Assembly (NCBI GenBank): GCA_028820655.1 | Contig: JAPPIK010000024.1 | Location: forward strand, 124,001 to 188,000 | Length of the DNA stretch: 64,000 nt | Direction: 5' to 3' | Source of the DNA: Candidatus Poribacteria bacterium | Lineage (GTDB): Bacteria > Poribacteria > WGA-4E > JAJDTR01 | Program-made: the position numbers and the translations under genes | Notes under the pieces: generated by a model | What the model saw: the letters and a program-made list of their open reading frames with translations, nothing else | Database searches by the model: none | What the model was told of the DNA's origin: nothing | In this document: one piece after another, positions 19,035-26,828 of the stretch | How the letters are laid out: the number at the start of each line of letters is the position of its first letter | How positions within the stretch are numbered: position 1 is the stretch's first letter

Positions 19035-19053
19035 GACTGCTCTGAAGGCCTAA

Positions 19054-19081
19054 AAGGCTGGTGCGCAGTGCGCACCCTACA
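19054..19081 (+). repeat. REP-like palindrome, GTGCGC class
   Basis: AAGGCTG then GTGCGCAGTGCGCAC and CCTACA: a perfect stem and an intact empty site, 20 bases after the previous palindrome of another class. Confidence 0.8.
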
Positions 19082-19087
19082 AGGGTG

Positions 19088-20881
19088 TTACTCATCAAGG
19101 TAGAAGAGTCTGCCGTCGCCGCCGGGGAGGTCGAGCTGCACTTCGCCCGTCTCCGTAGAATAGCCCGTTACAGGTTGCTTGGTTCCGCTCTGTTTGGACA
19201 CCTCCAGCAGGTTTAGGGGCGGACGCCGGAACTTCAATTTCAGCGACGCGGGGTCGATGAAGTCCCGATTTACCACCATGATGTAGTGTCGTCCATCGGT
19301 CTCGGACTTGAATTCTCCTACCAATGCCATCCCGCCGCTGATGGATTCCACCAGTTCCGATTGCTTGAGCGGGTAGGCGATCGGCGGCAGCGGGTCGGTG
19401 TGGTAGACGCCGGTGGACTTGAGCCGGAGCAGCGTCGGGGCGAGGGCGAGCACCTCGCCGTTGAGATACTTCACCATGGCATAGTGGCGCGTCCGGGTGC
19501 CGTCGCGGTTGATGACCATATCTTCCCAGTTCCGCCAGTTTCCGTATTGAATCTCGGTCAAGTAACAGAACCAACCGAGCGAGCGCGCGCCGTATGCGAG
19601 GCAGGTGAAGGCTTGAAATCGCATCTCGGCTTCGCTGACGCCCCGCACGGGTCCGAATGTGCCAAGCGACACGATTACGCCGAACTCGACATCGGCTTCA
19701 AGCGTGCGCTTCCGCACAATCTCCAAGTTGGGGAAGTAATCCCCCTCAAGGTTGGGGCTGTACCAGCTATCGGCGTGGACGCGCGGATCGTTGCCGACCA
19801 TGCAGTAGTGATCGTAGGTGAGAATCTTCGGCTTTACGACGGCTATGTACTCCGAGACATAATGATCGTAATTTTCCAGCTTCCCTCGAAAGTCGTCGGC
19901 GTAACTCGGAAAGAGATTCGTCCAGAAATCCTTGGATGGCGCCAATTTTTGAATCCGTTCGTTTAGCTCCGCCAAATGAGGGAATTCCTTCTCGCCCGGT
20001 TCATCGGCTCCGCCGAACCACCACACGTTGGGATCATTGTCCAACGCGACGAGTTCCTCATCCTCTTGGTGGCCGAGGGGCCGGTACTTCATCCCAAAGC
20101 CGTTATATTCATCAAGTTCGAGATTGATGGTAAAATTCGCCAACGCGAACTCGGCATGGTAGTAGTCCAACATGGTGTCCGGACCGTTGTCACCTCGAAA
20201 GTGCGGCGGAGGAGTTCCGGGCGTCAACCAACCGAAGATTGGGAAAAAGTCTTCATCGGGCACCTGCCGGGCGGAGAACTCCTCCTCGTAGTCCCTTATT
20301 TTGCCTTCTCGGAGGGAGAAATCATCGAAACGAAGATGTCCGCCCACCCAGCGGCGATTGATGACTATCTGGAGCGCCGCCGCGTTTTCAGGAGCATGTA
20401 TCTCTTGGAAACACTCGACCCAGCGGTCCTGGGTGTCCGGCAGCACGATGGTGAAGGAATCGACCTTTTCCTCCTCGGCGTCCAACCAATTGCCGGTGAG
20501 CGAGACTCCTTCCGCGTCCATCCACCTTTTGTCCGTGGTCGTACCCTGGCAATCCGATGCGTAGTAACCCTTGAAAAGGTAGTCCTGGCCGGCTGACACG
20601 GGAACCGCTCCCGTCGTCAGCGTCACACTCGCCATCGGCGTACTTGGGGTTACTTCCAAACAGTGGCCGGAGCCGTCGCGGCCGGGCGCTAATCTATTGG
20701 TTTCCACCCTTGACAACGGTTTGTTCCAAATGCCGACGGTCCAGCCTATGGGAAGGTCGTCTTCAAACTGGTCGAATCCCGGGTTGGGAAAAATGTTCTC
20801 CCCTTTGCCTTGTGCATCGCCTACACATCCGAAAACCAAGATTGCCGCGATAGCTGCCGCCAATACGATTTGCGATTCCAT
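19088..20881 (-). CDS. Lipoprotein with CBM-like and glycosidase-like domains
   Basis: 597 residues from the ATG at 20881, preceded by AAAGGA; a longer frame upstream would add a charged tail before the signal and is not preferred. The signal ends at a lipobox (LVFGC), so it is probably a lipoprotein. Residues about 30-190 form a carbohydrate-binding-like jelly roll starting NIFPNPGFDQFEDDLPIGW and ending with LRFDDFSL. Residues about 210-500 resemble a TIM-barrel hydrolase (WWFGGADEPGEKEFPHLAEL near 293-312; FTCLAYGARSLGWFCY). A short beta domain closes the protein. A role in binding and cutting glycans at the surface is inferred. Confidence 0.65.
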   Translation of the reverse strand: MESQIVLAAAIAAILVFGCVGDAQGKGENIFPNPGFDQFEDDLPIGWTVGIWNKPLSRVETNRLAPGRDGSGHCLEVTPSTPMASVTLTTGAVPVSAGQDYLFKGYYASDCQGTTTDKRWMDAEGVSLTGNWLDAEEEKVDSFTIVLPDTQDRWVECFQEIHAPENAAALQIVINRRWVGGHLRFDDFSLREGKIRDYEEEFSARQVPDEDFFPIFGWLTPGTPPPHFRGDNGPDTMLDYYHAEFALANFTINLELDEYNGFGMKYRPLGHQEDEELVALDNDPNVWWFGGADEPGEKEFPHLAELNERIQKLAPSKDFWTNLFPSYADDFRGKLENYDHYVSEYIAVVKPKILTYDHYCMVGNDPRVHADSWYSPNLEGDYFPNLEIVRKRTLEADVEFGVIVSLGTFGPVRGVSEAEMRFQAFTCLAYGARSLGWFCYLTEIQYGNWRNWEDMVINRDGTRTRHYAMVKYLNGEVLALAPTLLRLKSTGVYHTDPLPPIAYPLKQSELVESISGGMALVGEFKSETDGRHYIMVVNRDFIDPASLKLKFRRPPLNLLEVSKQSGTKQPVTGYSTETGEVQLDLPGGDGRLFYLDE

Positions 20882-20954
20882 TGTCAACCATCCTTTCTTT
20901 TGGTTATATTGTTGCCCGCTATACACCCATCGCATTGTTGAGTTTTCAAATGAC

Positions 20955-20976
20955 GGTGGGCAGTGCCCACCCTACA
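20955..20976 (+). repeat. REP-like palindrome, GTGGGCA class
   Basis: GGTGGGCAGTGCCCACC then CTACA. An identical sequence occurs at 23289-23310. Confidence 0.8.
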
Positions 20977-21002
20977 ATGTACTTCAATGAAGTTATGCCT
21001 AT

Positions 21003-21057
21003 GCGGGGCAGGGCATCTCTATCGCACTCCTTGTTCAGTCGCTTGATTCCCGCCTAC
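21003..21057 (+). repeat. Nested element inside a GCGGGGCA-class REP
   Basis: GCGGGGCAGGG on the left and CCCGCCTACC on the right flank CATCTCTATCGC through GTCGCTTGAT. The empty form is at 9277-9300. Confidence 0.85.
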
Positions 21058-21106
21058 CAGGGGTCGGTGTAGAGCGAAATCGTACCAGTTGAGCTAGGGT
21101 AATGTG

Positions 21107-22021
21107 TCAGAGGTTGTACTTTTCTTTCGGAGTGCGATATTTTGAGGAAAACTCCATGTCCGGCGGCAGGGGTGTAAAAGCGCCGACGATCTCGCTGCGC
21201 CGCCCCATCCCGACTTCCGGAGATTGGTCAATCTGTTCCAACTCGGCGTCGGTGATCGGCAGGGTGTAGCACTTCAGTGGAAAGAAGCGTTGAAATTGCT
21301 CGGCGTATGCCACATTCACCTTGTTGCCGTAGGTTCCGTCGTCGACCTCTGAACGCTTGCGCGAATAGGGGCCTCCGTAGAACTGGCTGGAGATGTAGTC
21401 GAGCGCTTTCACCTTCTTGTCGATGACATCGGTGATGTCGACGTAAAGGTCGGCGCGCGCCGTCGAGGCGTATTCCAAGCTGTTGTTTCCCATGTACGCC
21501 ATCGGATTCATGAAGTAGATGCAGGGCACGGCGTGTCGGAGTTGCCGTCCACGTCCTGTTCCGGCGGCAACCTGCCACGCGTATATCGTCGATTGTCCGA
21601 TGGTGCCGTGCATCTTCAAGCCGCCGCTCTCGTAGGGGTGATGGGAGATCATGATGTCCGGCCGCACTTCGCGGATGACTTCGGCGATGGCTTCAATCTT
21701 GTCTTGGGTCACGAGAATGTCGTCATCCTCAAAACCCAGGTCGCGCACGTCGTCGTAGCCCATGATTCGACAGGCGTTGCGCACCTCCTCCAGCTTTTCC
21801 GCCGCTGCCTGTTCCACGAATTTTTCGACATCAAGGCTCGCTCCTTCTTGACGTTTCATTTCCGCCAACTCCCAGTGATGGGACCGCACACCGGTGGTGG
21901 CGATTACGGCGGTAACTTTGTCGCCTTGAGCGGCGTGGTGCGACAATGTCCCGCCCGCCATGTCGAACGTATCCGCCGGGTGGGTGGCTACGATTAGGAT
22001 TTGGATTGGTCTGCTAGGCAT
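21107..22021 (-). CDS. PIG-L/LmbE family deacetylase homologue, HPAD variant
   Basis: 304 residues. The N-terminal strand and loop VATHPADTFDMAGGT align with the A-H-P-D-D signature of PIG-L/LmbE N-deacetylases. The zinc ligands His14 and Asp17 are kept, but the first Asp, the general base in MshB-type enzymes, is Ala16. The downstream histidine motif is present (ISHHPYES, then MHGTIGQS near 150). Canonical members remove acetyl groups from GlcNAc-like substrates. A second gene with the same change is at 45837, so the change is a property of the subfamily here, not damage. An AAGGAA precedes the ATG. Confidence 0.85.
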   Translation of the reverse strand: MPSRPIQILIVATHPADTFDMAGGTLSHHAAQGDKVTAVIATTGVRSHHWELAEMKRQEGASLDVEKFVEQAAAEKLEEVRNACRIMGYDDVRDLGFEDDDILVTQDKIEAIAEVIREVRPDIMISHHPYESGGLKMHGTIGQSTIYAWQVAAGTGRGRQLRHAVPCIYFMNPMAYMGNNSLEYASTARADLYVDITDVIDKKVKALDYISSQFYGGPYSRKRSEVDDGTYGNKVNVAYAEQFQRFFPLKCYTLPITDAELEQIDQSPEVGMGRRSEIVGAFTPLPPDMEFSSKYRTPKEKYNL

Positions 22022-22089
22022 GTTTGATTCCTTTCTGAGGATTAGTGGTTCGTTTTCTAATCGGATAGTGCTTATAATGCCTTTGGCGG

Positions 22090-22134
22090 TTGTCTGAACT
22101 GTGATTCATGTGATTTCGGGATTACCTTGATTGC
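22090..22134 (+). repeat. TTGTCTGAACTGTGATTC-type dispersed repeat
   Basis: Same 45-base unit as at 8251, ending ACCTTGATTGC. Confidence 0.7.
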
Positions 22135-22223
22135 TTGTAACCGGATGCTAGAGATGAGTTGATTAAATCGTTACCTTGAAGCCGATAGGATTTTAGGGAT
22201 GAAACCGAGTTTCGAAGAAAATA

Positions 22224-22275
22224 GGAATCTCTATCGGGATTTGCTATCGCGCTTCTAATTTAGTCGTTTAATACT
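22224..22275 (+). repeat. Worn nested element
   Basis: GGAATCTCTATC, GGGATTTGCTATC and GCGCTTCTAATTTAGTCG are recognisable modules; the end is decayed and no REP arms remain. Confidence 0.5.
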
Positions 22276-22375
22276 ACTACATTAAGAACCTGTTTGAAAA
22301 GTCGGCAGCCAAGCCATTTTTCGTCATTTGAAGACAGTTTTTTCATGTTTTTGCAATTGCTCGCTATATACCCTT

Positions 22376-22456
22376 GGGATCTCTATGGGATTTCTATCGC
22401 GTTCCCTATCCACTCACTTGATCACTCGTTATCCACTCGCTTGATCCCCGCTAGGG
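22376..22456 (+). repeat. Nested element at a CCCCxxTGGGG palindrome
   Basis: Two CTCTAT/TTCTAT modules and two CTTGATC modules between 22377 and 22446, terminal GGGATC and GATCCC complementary. The right flank CCCCGCTAGGG resembles the small CCCCTCTGGGG palindrome seen free at 52172 and 52222, and the left flank CTATATACCCTT matches the left flank of those free copies. Confidence 0.75.
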
Positions 22457-22493
22457 ATTAGATGCGTGGGAGTTCGGTGTTTCTATAAACCTT

Positions 22494-22576
22494 CAAGATC
22501 TCTATGGGATTTCTATCGCGTTCCCTATCCGGTCACTTGATCACTCACTATCCGTTCGCTTGATCCCCTCTGGGGC
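22494..22576 (+). repeat. Nested element at a CCCCTCTGGGG palindrome
   Basis: Nearly the same as the copy 118 bases upstream: left flank CTATAAACCTTC, right flank CCCCTCTGGGGC. The element ends inside the left arm of that palindrome. Confidence 0.75.
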
Positions 22577-22583
22577 TTTTAGA

Positions 22584-22641
22584 GGCTGGTGCGCGGGATT
22601 TCTATCGCGCTCGCTATCCACTCGCTTGATTGCACCCTACA
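22584..22641 (+). repeat. Nested element inside a GTGCGC-class REP
   Basis: AGGCTGGTGCGC then GGGATTTCTATCGC through CACTCGCTTGATT then GCACCCTACAA. Comparison with 19054-19081 places the insert at the tip of the stem. Confidence 0.88.
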
Positions 22642-22832
22642 AATTGTATTTTTCAAACAGGCTCTAAAACGACTCCATATACTCTTGGAAAGAAAACCAT
22701 TTAGTGGTTCATTTGCTAAGTCTTTAATGCATGTTGAAACCGGGTTTTTTCCCGAAAACTTGGTTTCTTCCCCGATTCCTATTGACCTCAAGATTACGAT
22801 CTAGCCGACTCATCACCGGCAACTTGCCGCAT

Positions 22833-22879
22833 GCAATCAAGGTAATCACAGAAATCCCAAAAATCACAGTTCAGACAAT
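22833..22879 (-). repeat. TTGTCTGAACTGTGATTT-type repeat, inverted
   Basis: Reverse complement of the unit at 22090 with small changes. Confidence 0.65.
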
Positions 22880-22975
22880 GTGAACGACCGACACCTAACA
22901 CTTATCATAAACACTTATCGAGTAAACCATTTAGTGGTTCTCTCGATAATGAAATATGATCGACGGTTGGGCGCC

Positions 22976-23068
22976 GGTGCGGTTAGAAGGGATCTCTACC
23001 GCGCTCGCTATCCACTCGCTTGCTGGATCTCTATCGCACTCGCTATTCACTCGCTTGATCACCTACCG
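22976..23068 (+). repeat. Two nested elements inside a GTGCGGTT-class REP
   Basis: Left GGTGCGGTTAGAA, right ACCTACCGG. Between them are two consecutive units, each GGATCTCTA through CACTCGCTTG. The empty site GGTGCGGTTAGAAACCGCAC is at 57560. The position of the break is the same as in the minus-strand copy at 50192. Confidence 0.88.
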
Positions 23069-23102
23069 GTGTTGTCAAATGGCTATTTTGTGCAAGTAAC
23101 GA

Positions 23103-23178
23103 GGTCGCGACCGGGAGAAGATTTCTATCGCGCTCCCTGTCCAGTCGCTTGATCTATTCGCTCATTTGATCCCCTCCG
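23103..23178 (+). repeat. Nested element in a GTCGCGACC-class left arm
   Basis: Left GGTCGCGACCGGGAG, then AAGATTTCTATCGC and two TTGAT modules, ending in CCCCTCCGGGGCTTT instead of the expected GCTCCTAC. It looks like a recombinant between two element copies. Confidence 0.65.
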
Positions 23179-23188
23179 GGGCTTTAGG

Positions 23189-23282
23189 AGGCTGGTGCGC
23201 AGGGGACCTCTATGGGAACTCTATCGCAAGCACTATTCGTTTCATAGATTCTCCTTAATCAGTCAGTTGATTGCAGCTTACA
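23189..23282 (+). repeat. Nested element inside a GTGCGC-class REP
   Basis: Left AGGCTGGTGCGCAG, right GCAGCTTACA. Modules CCTCTATGGGAAC and TCTATCGC lead to a degraded tail ending GTCAGTTGATT. Confidence 0.7.
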
Positions 23283-23288
23283 AGAAAT

Positions 23289-23310
23289 GGTGGGCAGTGC
23301 CCACCCTACA
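23289..23310 (+). repeat. REP-like palindrome, GTGGGCA class
   Basis: GGTGGGCAGTGCCCACC and CTACA, the same as at 20955. Confidence 0.8.
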
Positions 23311-23327
23311 GACTTCCTTTCCGAGGT

Positions 23328-24848
23328 TTAGTCTATGCGTCCCTTGACTTTCACGTGCCACATCGTGACTTCGGGCGGATCCAGCGTCAAAGAGTACAAT
23401 TTGGTTCCGGGGGAGATGTGGAATCGTAGCTTGATGTAAAATTCTTCCTTCTGGAGGTTGGGGTATAGCGCCTGCCGTTCTTCGCTCAGTCCGGGCCAGC
23501 CGGCGCCACCCCGCCACGTCAGCGGTGCGTCACGGGAATCGGTGCGGATGGGGTCGCAGTCGGCGGCGGTGAATCCGGGAATGGGGGCACCCGTGTCCTC
23601 CAACACCTCATAACGAAGTTCCCCGGCGGAGGCATCGACATTGACCGTCACGGCACCGCCGGATTCTTGTCGGAAACGGTGGGTGGTCAAGACGCCGGGG
23701 GCATAGGATTCCGCCTCCACACTGACATAGCCGTCGGGACGCAGCACGGCTAACCCCTTCAACGATGTGGATTTGTCTTCGTATTCCAACTGCGCGTTAC
23801 GTCTGTTGTGCGTCAAATTGACGCCGTTGTAGTAAAACAGGAGTTGGTTCCCATGCAGGATGGGGCCGGAGCAGTAGATGCTGCCCCAATCCCATGCTCC
23901 GGGATCGCCGCGATGGAAGAACGGTTCGCGGTAGCGTTTCCACGATATGGTGTCGCGGCTCACCGTAAGCTGCGGGTTGACGATTCCGTCAATACGTGCG
24001 GGGATCACGGAGGGACCACCCGCACCTCCCCAGTAATTCTCGGCTCCCTCAATTACATACGGTTCAGCCAGATCGGTAGAGTAGGCGTCAAGTATGATGA
24101 TATGCAGTCCACCGTCGGTGCGGTTCGCCAGATCATGGCCGGCGGCGTAAAACTCTGTTCCGGGCGGGTCGTCCAGGTCCTGATCGATGACCGTTCGCAT
24201 ACGCGACCAGTTCACAAAGTCTTGGCTTTCGCGCCGTCCGAGCACGCGCGTCCTCCGGCTGGAGCCGCGCTGGCAATAGGTAACGTAAGGTGTGTCGGGA
24301 TCCATCGTCCCCCCAAAAGTCTCCGCGGGTGAACCGAAGCCAAAGAACTGTTTTTGGTCGTTGTGGGGGCCGGGAGGCCGGTGATGCCAGTTGTATCCGT
24401 CTTCGGAGTAGAGCGCCTGCCACACGCCCTTGACGGGGAAGTGGTGCATACGTTTCCAGCGGTAGGTTTCGTCGGTCTCGTGCGGGTCCCACAGCAGGGT
24501 CCCGATGGCAGGGCAGTCGCCGGGCCAATTGACGATGTTGTTGTCCCTTGAACCCTCGAACTCGACTAGTCCAAGTCTTGGGCGTTCCCAGTGAATACCG
24601 TCGGCAGACTCAATGACGCACACGTGGGAATTAACGCCCGGGTAGTACATCCGAAATATGCGGTTATTTTCGTCGTAGTGAACCGCGCCGCCGGGAGTCG
24701 TGCTTTCCCACGGTTTGTCGGGCGTGATGGTGCGCAGCGGAGCGTCGACAGTGACTTTGTCGGGATGATTGAGTACGCGGCGCGCTCCGGTCATTGATTC
24801 GATGAAAAAGTCGTCAATAAACGTCTGTTTGCCGGGATGCATTTCCAT
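23328..24848 (-). CDS. GH32/43-like five-bladed propeller protein
   Basis: 506 residues, no signal peptide. The first 350 residues have the repeated blade pattern of five-bladed glycosyl hydrolase propellers: FIDDFFIESM at the start, FRMYYPGVNSHVCVIESADG and IHWERPRLGLVEFEG near 80-105, LLWDPHETDETYRWKRM, WGSIYCSGPILHGNQLLFYYNG near 335. The last 150 residues are a beta-sandwich-like domain. Family assignment is by overall pattern, and catalytic residues cannot be set with certainty. It probably acts on plant or algal-type sugars in the cytoplasm. AGGAGG lies upstream of the ATG. Confidence 0.65.
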   Translation of the reverse strand: MEMHPGKQTFIDDFFIESMTGARRVLNHPDKVTVDAPLRTITPDKPWESTTPGGAVHYDENNRIFRMYYPGVNSHVCVIESADGIHWERPRLGLVEFEGSRDNNIVNWPGDCPAIGTLLWDPHETDETYRWKRMHHFPVKGVWQALYSEDGYNWHHRPPGPHNDQKQFFGFGSPAETFGGTMDPDTPYVTYCQRGSSRRTRVLGRRESQDFVNWSRMRTVIDQDLDDPPGTEFYAAGHDLANRTDGGLHIIILDAYSTDLAEPYVIEGAENYWGGAGGPSVIPARIDGIVNPQLTVSRDTISWKRYREPFFHRGDPGAWDWGSIYCSGPILHGNQLLFYYNGVNLTHNRRNAQLEYEDKSTSLKGLAVLRPDGYVSVEAESYAPGVLTTHRFRQESGGAVTVNVDASAGELRYEVLEDTGAPIPGFTAADCDPIRTDSRDAPLTWRGGAGWPGLSEERQALYPNLQKEEFYIKLRFHISPGTKLYSLTLDPPEVTMWHVKVKGRID

Positions 24849-24898
24849 GCAAGTGTGTTCCTCCTGAAATGGCGTAAATTTATGAAGTAGATCGATTG

Positions 24899-25033
24899 TT
24901 GGGTTTCACTCGGATTTCTTAGGTTTTTGGACGGAATGAAAATTCAATAGTCTTCGTTCTTTACACGGATTTTTTTGGATTAGGATCCCTATCGCGCTCG
25001 CTATTCACTCGCTTGATTGTTCAACCCAACCTA
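24899..25033 (+). repeat. Stretched GTTGGGTTT-class REP holding a nested element
   Basis: GTTGGGTTTCACTCGG at 24899 and CAACCCAACCTACGG at 25022 are the two arms, about 115 bases apart. The nested element occupies about 24983-25018; the rest of the gap contains TTTACACGGATTTTTTTGG-type sequence like the AATCTGTG repeat family. Confidence 0.6.
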
Positions 25034-25082
25034 CGGGGATTTTAAGTTTTCAAAGTGAATGTACATCAATAGTGCGAATAAA

Positions 25083-25164
25083 GGTCGCGATTCGGAGATC
25101 GCGCGTACAAAGGCTGGTGCGCAATGCGCACCCTACAGGGTCGCGACCGGGAGGTCGCTCCTAC
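25083..25164 (+). repeat. Row of three REP-like palindromes
   Basis: GTCGCGATT class (to 25109), GTGCGC class (25111-25137) and GTCGCGACC class (25139-25164) follow one another with almost no spacer, all in the same orientation with CTAC or GTAC at the right. Confidence 0.75.
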
Positions 25165-25176
25165 CGAAAGCGATCT

Positions 25177-26259
25177 TTATGAGGTTGCTTGGTAGCGATC
25201 GATGCTTGCGGCGTCGCGTTCTACTTCGGACAAAGACACGTTCAGTTTTTCCGCCCATTCTTCAATCCGTTTGCAGACGGCTTCCGGTACCTCGATGCCG
25301 TGGGCGAGACGCTCGCGGCGTGAACGGCGCTCGAAATCTCCGGGAACTTGCACCGCGTCGAAACCGGGTGCGGGCGGCGTTGATCTCAAACCGTTCAAGA
25401 ACGCGCGCACGCCTTCCTGATAGTCCGCCAAAGGGGAGAAGGAGTCGATATTTATGACTTGAAGGAACGCGCCGCCCATGGACGCGCGTGCGACGTCGAA
25501 ATTGCCGGCCAGACCGCCCAAAAGGCAGACGAGCAACGCGAGCGCGTACCCCTTGTGTCCGCCGAACGGCAGCAGATAGCCGCCCCCCTCCTCAAAGTCG
25601 GCGGGATTGGTGGTCGGATTGCCGTGCTTGTCCACAATCCAGCCTTCCGGGACGTCTACGCCTTTGTTGTGAGCGACGCGCACTTTGGCGCCCGCGACGA
25701 TGCTAGTGGCAAAGTCCAGGATGAACGGCTCATCATCTCCTGTCGGTACGCCGACCGCGATGGGATTCGTGCTCAGTGCCGGCTGCGCGCCGCCGAACGG
25801 GGTCACGTTACCGCTGTTCTTGGAACCGCCGCCGCTGGTGAGGATTACCATGCAATCGGCAGCTACCGCCAACTCCGCAAATTCGCCAAGCCGTCCCATG
25901 TGGGTGAGCCCCGTGAAGTTCACGCAGCAGACATCGCTCTCCTTCGCTCTGTCGATCGCCCAGTACAACGCTTGGCGTATCGTGTAGTGCCCAAAACCGC
26001 CCTTTCCATCGACCAGCAGCGTCGTCGCGGTTTCTTTGGCGATGACGGGTTCGACATTGGGAGTAATCCCGCCGGCTTCAATCCGGTCCAAATACATCGG
26101 TAGGAATTGAACGCCGTGCGAGTCGTGTCCGGCGAGATTGGCGTTGACGAGAATCTGCGCCACAAAATCGGCGATGGGGTGAGGGGTGCCGGCAGCCATG
26201 AACAGGCGGTGCCCAATGACGTGCAGATGATTCGCTTGAAAGCGAGTGGGTAAACCCAT
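25177..26259 (-). CDS. Malate/L-lactate dehydrogenase-type (Ldh_2) oxidoreductase
   Basis: 360 residues matching the type 2 malate/L-lactate dehydrogenase family, which uses NAD(P) with a fold of its own. Markers: NLAGHDSHGVQFLPMYLDRI near 39-58 (the catalytic His lies in DSHG), DGKGGFGHYTIRQALYWAI, TGLTHMGRLGEFAELA, NPIAVGVPTGDDEPFILDFATS and LPFGGHKGYALALLVCLLGG. Members reduce or oxidise 2-oxoacids such as ureidoglycolate, sulfolactate or 2,3-diketogulonate. The next gene upstream on this strand is the aldolase at 26829, so both may process 2-keto acids (inference). AGGAG precedes the ATG. Confidence 0.88.
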   Translation of the reverse strand: MGLPTRFQANHLHVIGHRLFMAAGTPHPIADFVAQILVNANLAGHDSHGVQFLPMYLDRIEAGGITPNVEPVIAKETATTLLVDGKGGFGHYTIRQALYWAIDRAKESDVCCVNFTGLTHMGRLGEFAELAVAADCMVILTSGGGSKNSGNVTPFGGAQPALSTNPIAVGVPTGDDEPFILDFATSIVAGAKVRVAHNKGVDVPEGWIVDKHGNPTTNPADFEEGGGYLLPFGGHKGYALALLVCLLGGLAGNFDVARASMGGAFLQVINIDSFSPLADYQEGVRAFLNGLRSTPPAPGFDAVQVPGDFERRSRRERLAHGIEVPEAVCKRIEEWAEKLNVSLSEVERDAASIDRYQATS

Positions 26260-26343
26260 GGGGTTTTGTCTCCTAGTAAGTGTTTAGTGGCGGGTGATTA
26301 GTGATCAGTAAAACCCCTAGAGCCATAGGACGGGTAATGAATT

Positions 26344-26393
26344 GGGATCTCTTTGGGATTTCTATCGCCCTCGCTGTCCAATCGGTTGATTCC
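26344..26393 (+). repeat. Nested element copy
   Basis: GGGATCTCTTT, GGGATTTCTATCG and a GGTTGATT end. The left flank GAGCCATAGGACGGGTAATG also precedes the copy at 36447, so these two share a larger unit. Confidence 0.65.
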
Positions 26394-26510
26394 ATGCTGA
26401 GGCTAAAGTAAGAAGGGTTGCGACATTGCTATATTCCTGCCGCCCCTCTGGGGCTTTGATGTAGGGTGGCTTGGCGTTACTATACACCTTTCGCGCCGCT
26501 GGCGCTCTCA

Positions 26511-26573
26511 AAGGCTGGTGCGCAGAAGATTAGCTATTGCGCTCGTTAGTCACTCGCTTGATCCCACCCTACT
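26511..26573 (+). repeat. Nested element inside a GTGCGC-class REP
   Basis: AAGGCTGGTGCGCAG, then AAGATTAGCTATTGC through CACTCGCTTGATC, then CCACCCTACTG. Confidence 0.85.
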
Positions 26574-26700
26574 GATGCACAAAGTCGAACTATAGTCGTT
26601 GCAATTAATAATTGCACATGTGGGATTGGGTTGGTTCGATTTGTAGTAGCGCAGTTTATTGTCCGACTTCTGTAGGCGCAAACTTTGCCTTGAGACAGGC

Positions 26701-26727
26701 GGTCGCGACCGGGAGGTCGCTCCTACA
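26701..26727 (+). repeat. REP-like palindrome, GTCGCGACC class
   Basis: GGTCGCGACCGGGAGGTCGC then TCCTACA, intact. Confidence 0.8.
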
Positions 26728-26828
26728 GTTGGTTTGTCGTAACAATTCTCAGTAATCAAATCACCAACAAGAATGTGTAAATAAGATTGTGAATGACTAG
26801 ATAATGTTCGTCAACCCGGTCAACCTGA

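Larger units (their letters stand above)
22022..23327. other. Gene-free repeat island of 1.3 kb
   Basis: No convincing coding frame. It holds about seven nested elements, three REP classes, two TTGTCTGAACTG repeats in opposite orientation and two GTAAACCATTTAGTGGTTC-like stretches. It is the densest repeat cluster in the window. Confidence 0.75.
24849..25176. other. Intergenic region with four REP units
   Basis: Filled by an occupied GTTGGGTTT-class REP and a tight row of three empty REPs of two classes. No small gene seen. Confidence 0.7.
26260..26828. other. Repeat-bearing intergenic region
   Basis: It holds two nested elements, two CCCCTCTGGGG-type palindromes, an AGTAGCGCAGTTT stem and a GTCGCGACC REP. 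The first 80 bases resemble 36379-36460. No gene seen. Confidence 0.7.

Noticed and set aside
22376-22640. Possible CRISPR array, because of regularly repeated units
   Set aside because: The units have no constant repeat with unique spacers of equal length, their number and spacing vary, and no cas gene is near.
22589-23152. Several 70-90 codon frames in the repeat island
   Set aside because: They are translations of the nested element (SIALAIHSLD-type peptides recur in many copies) and not genes.
25459-26103. 214-codon plus-strand frame
   Set aside because: Shadow of the Ldh_2 dehydrogenase; charged and without motif.
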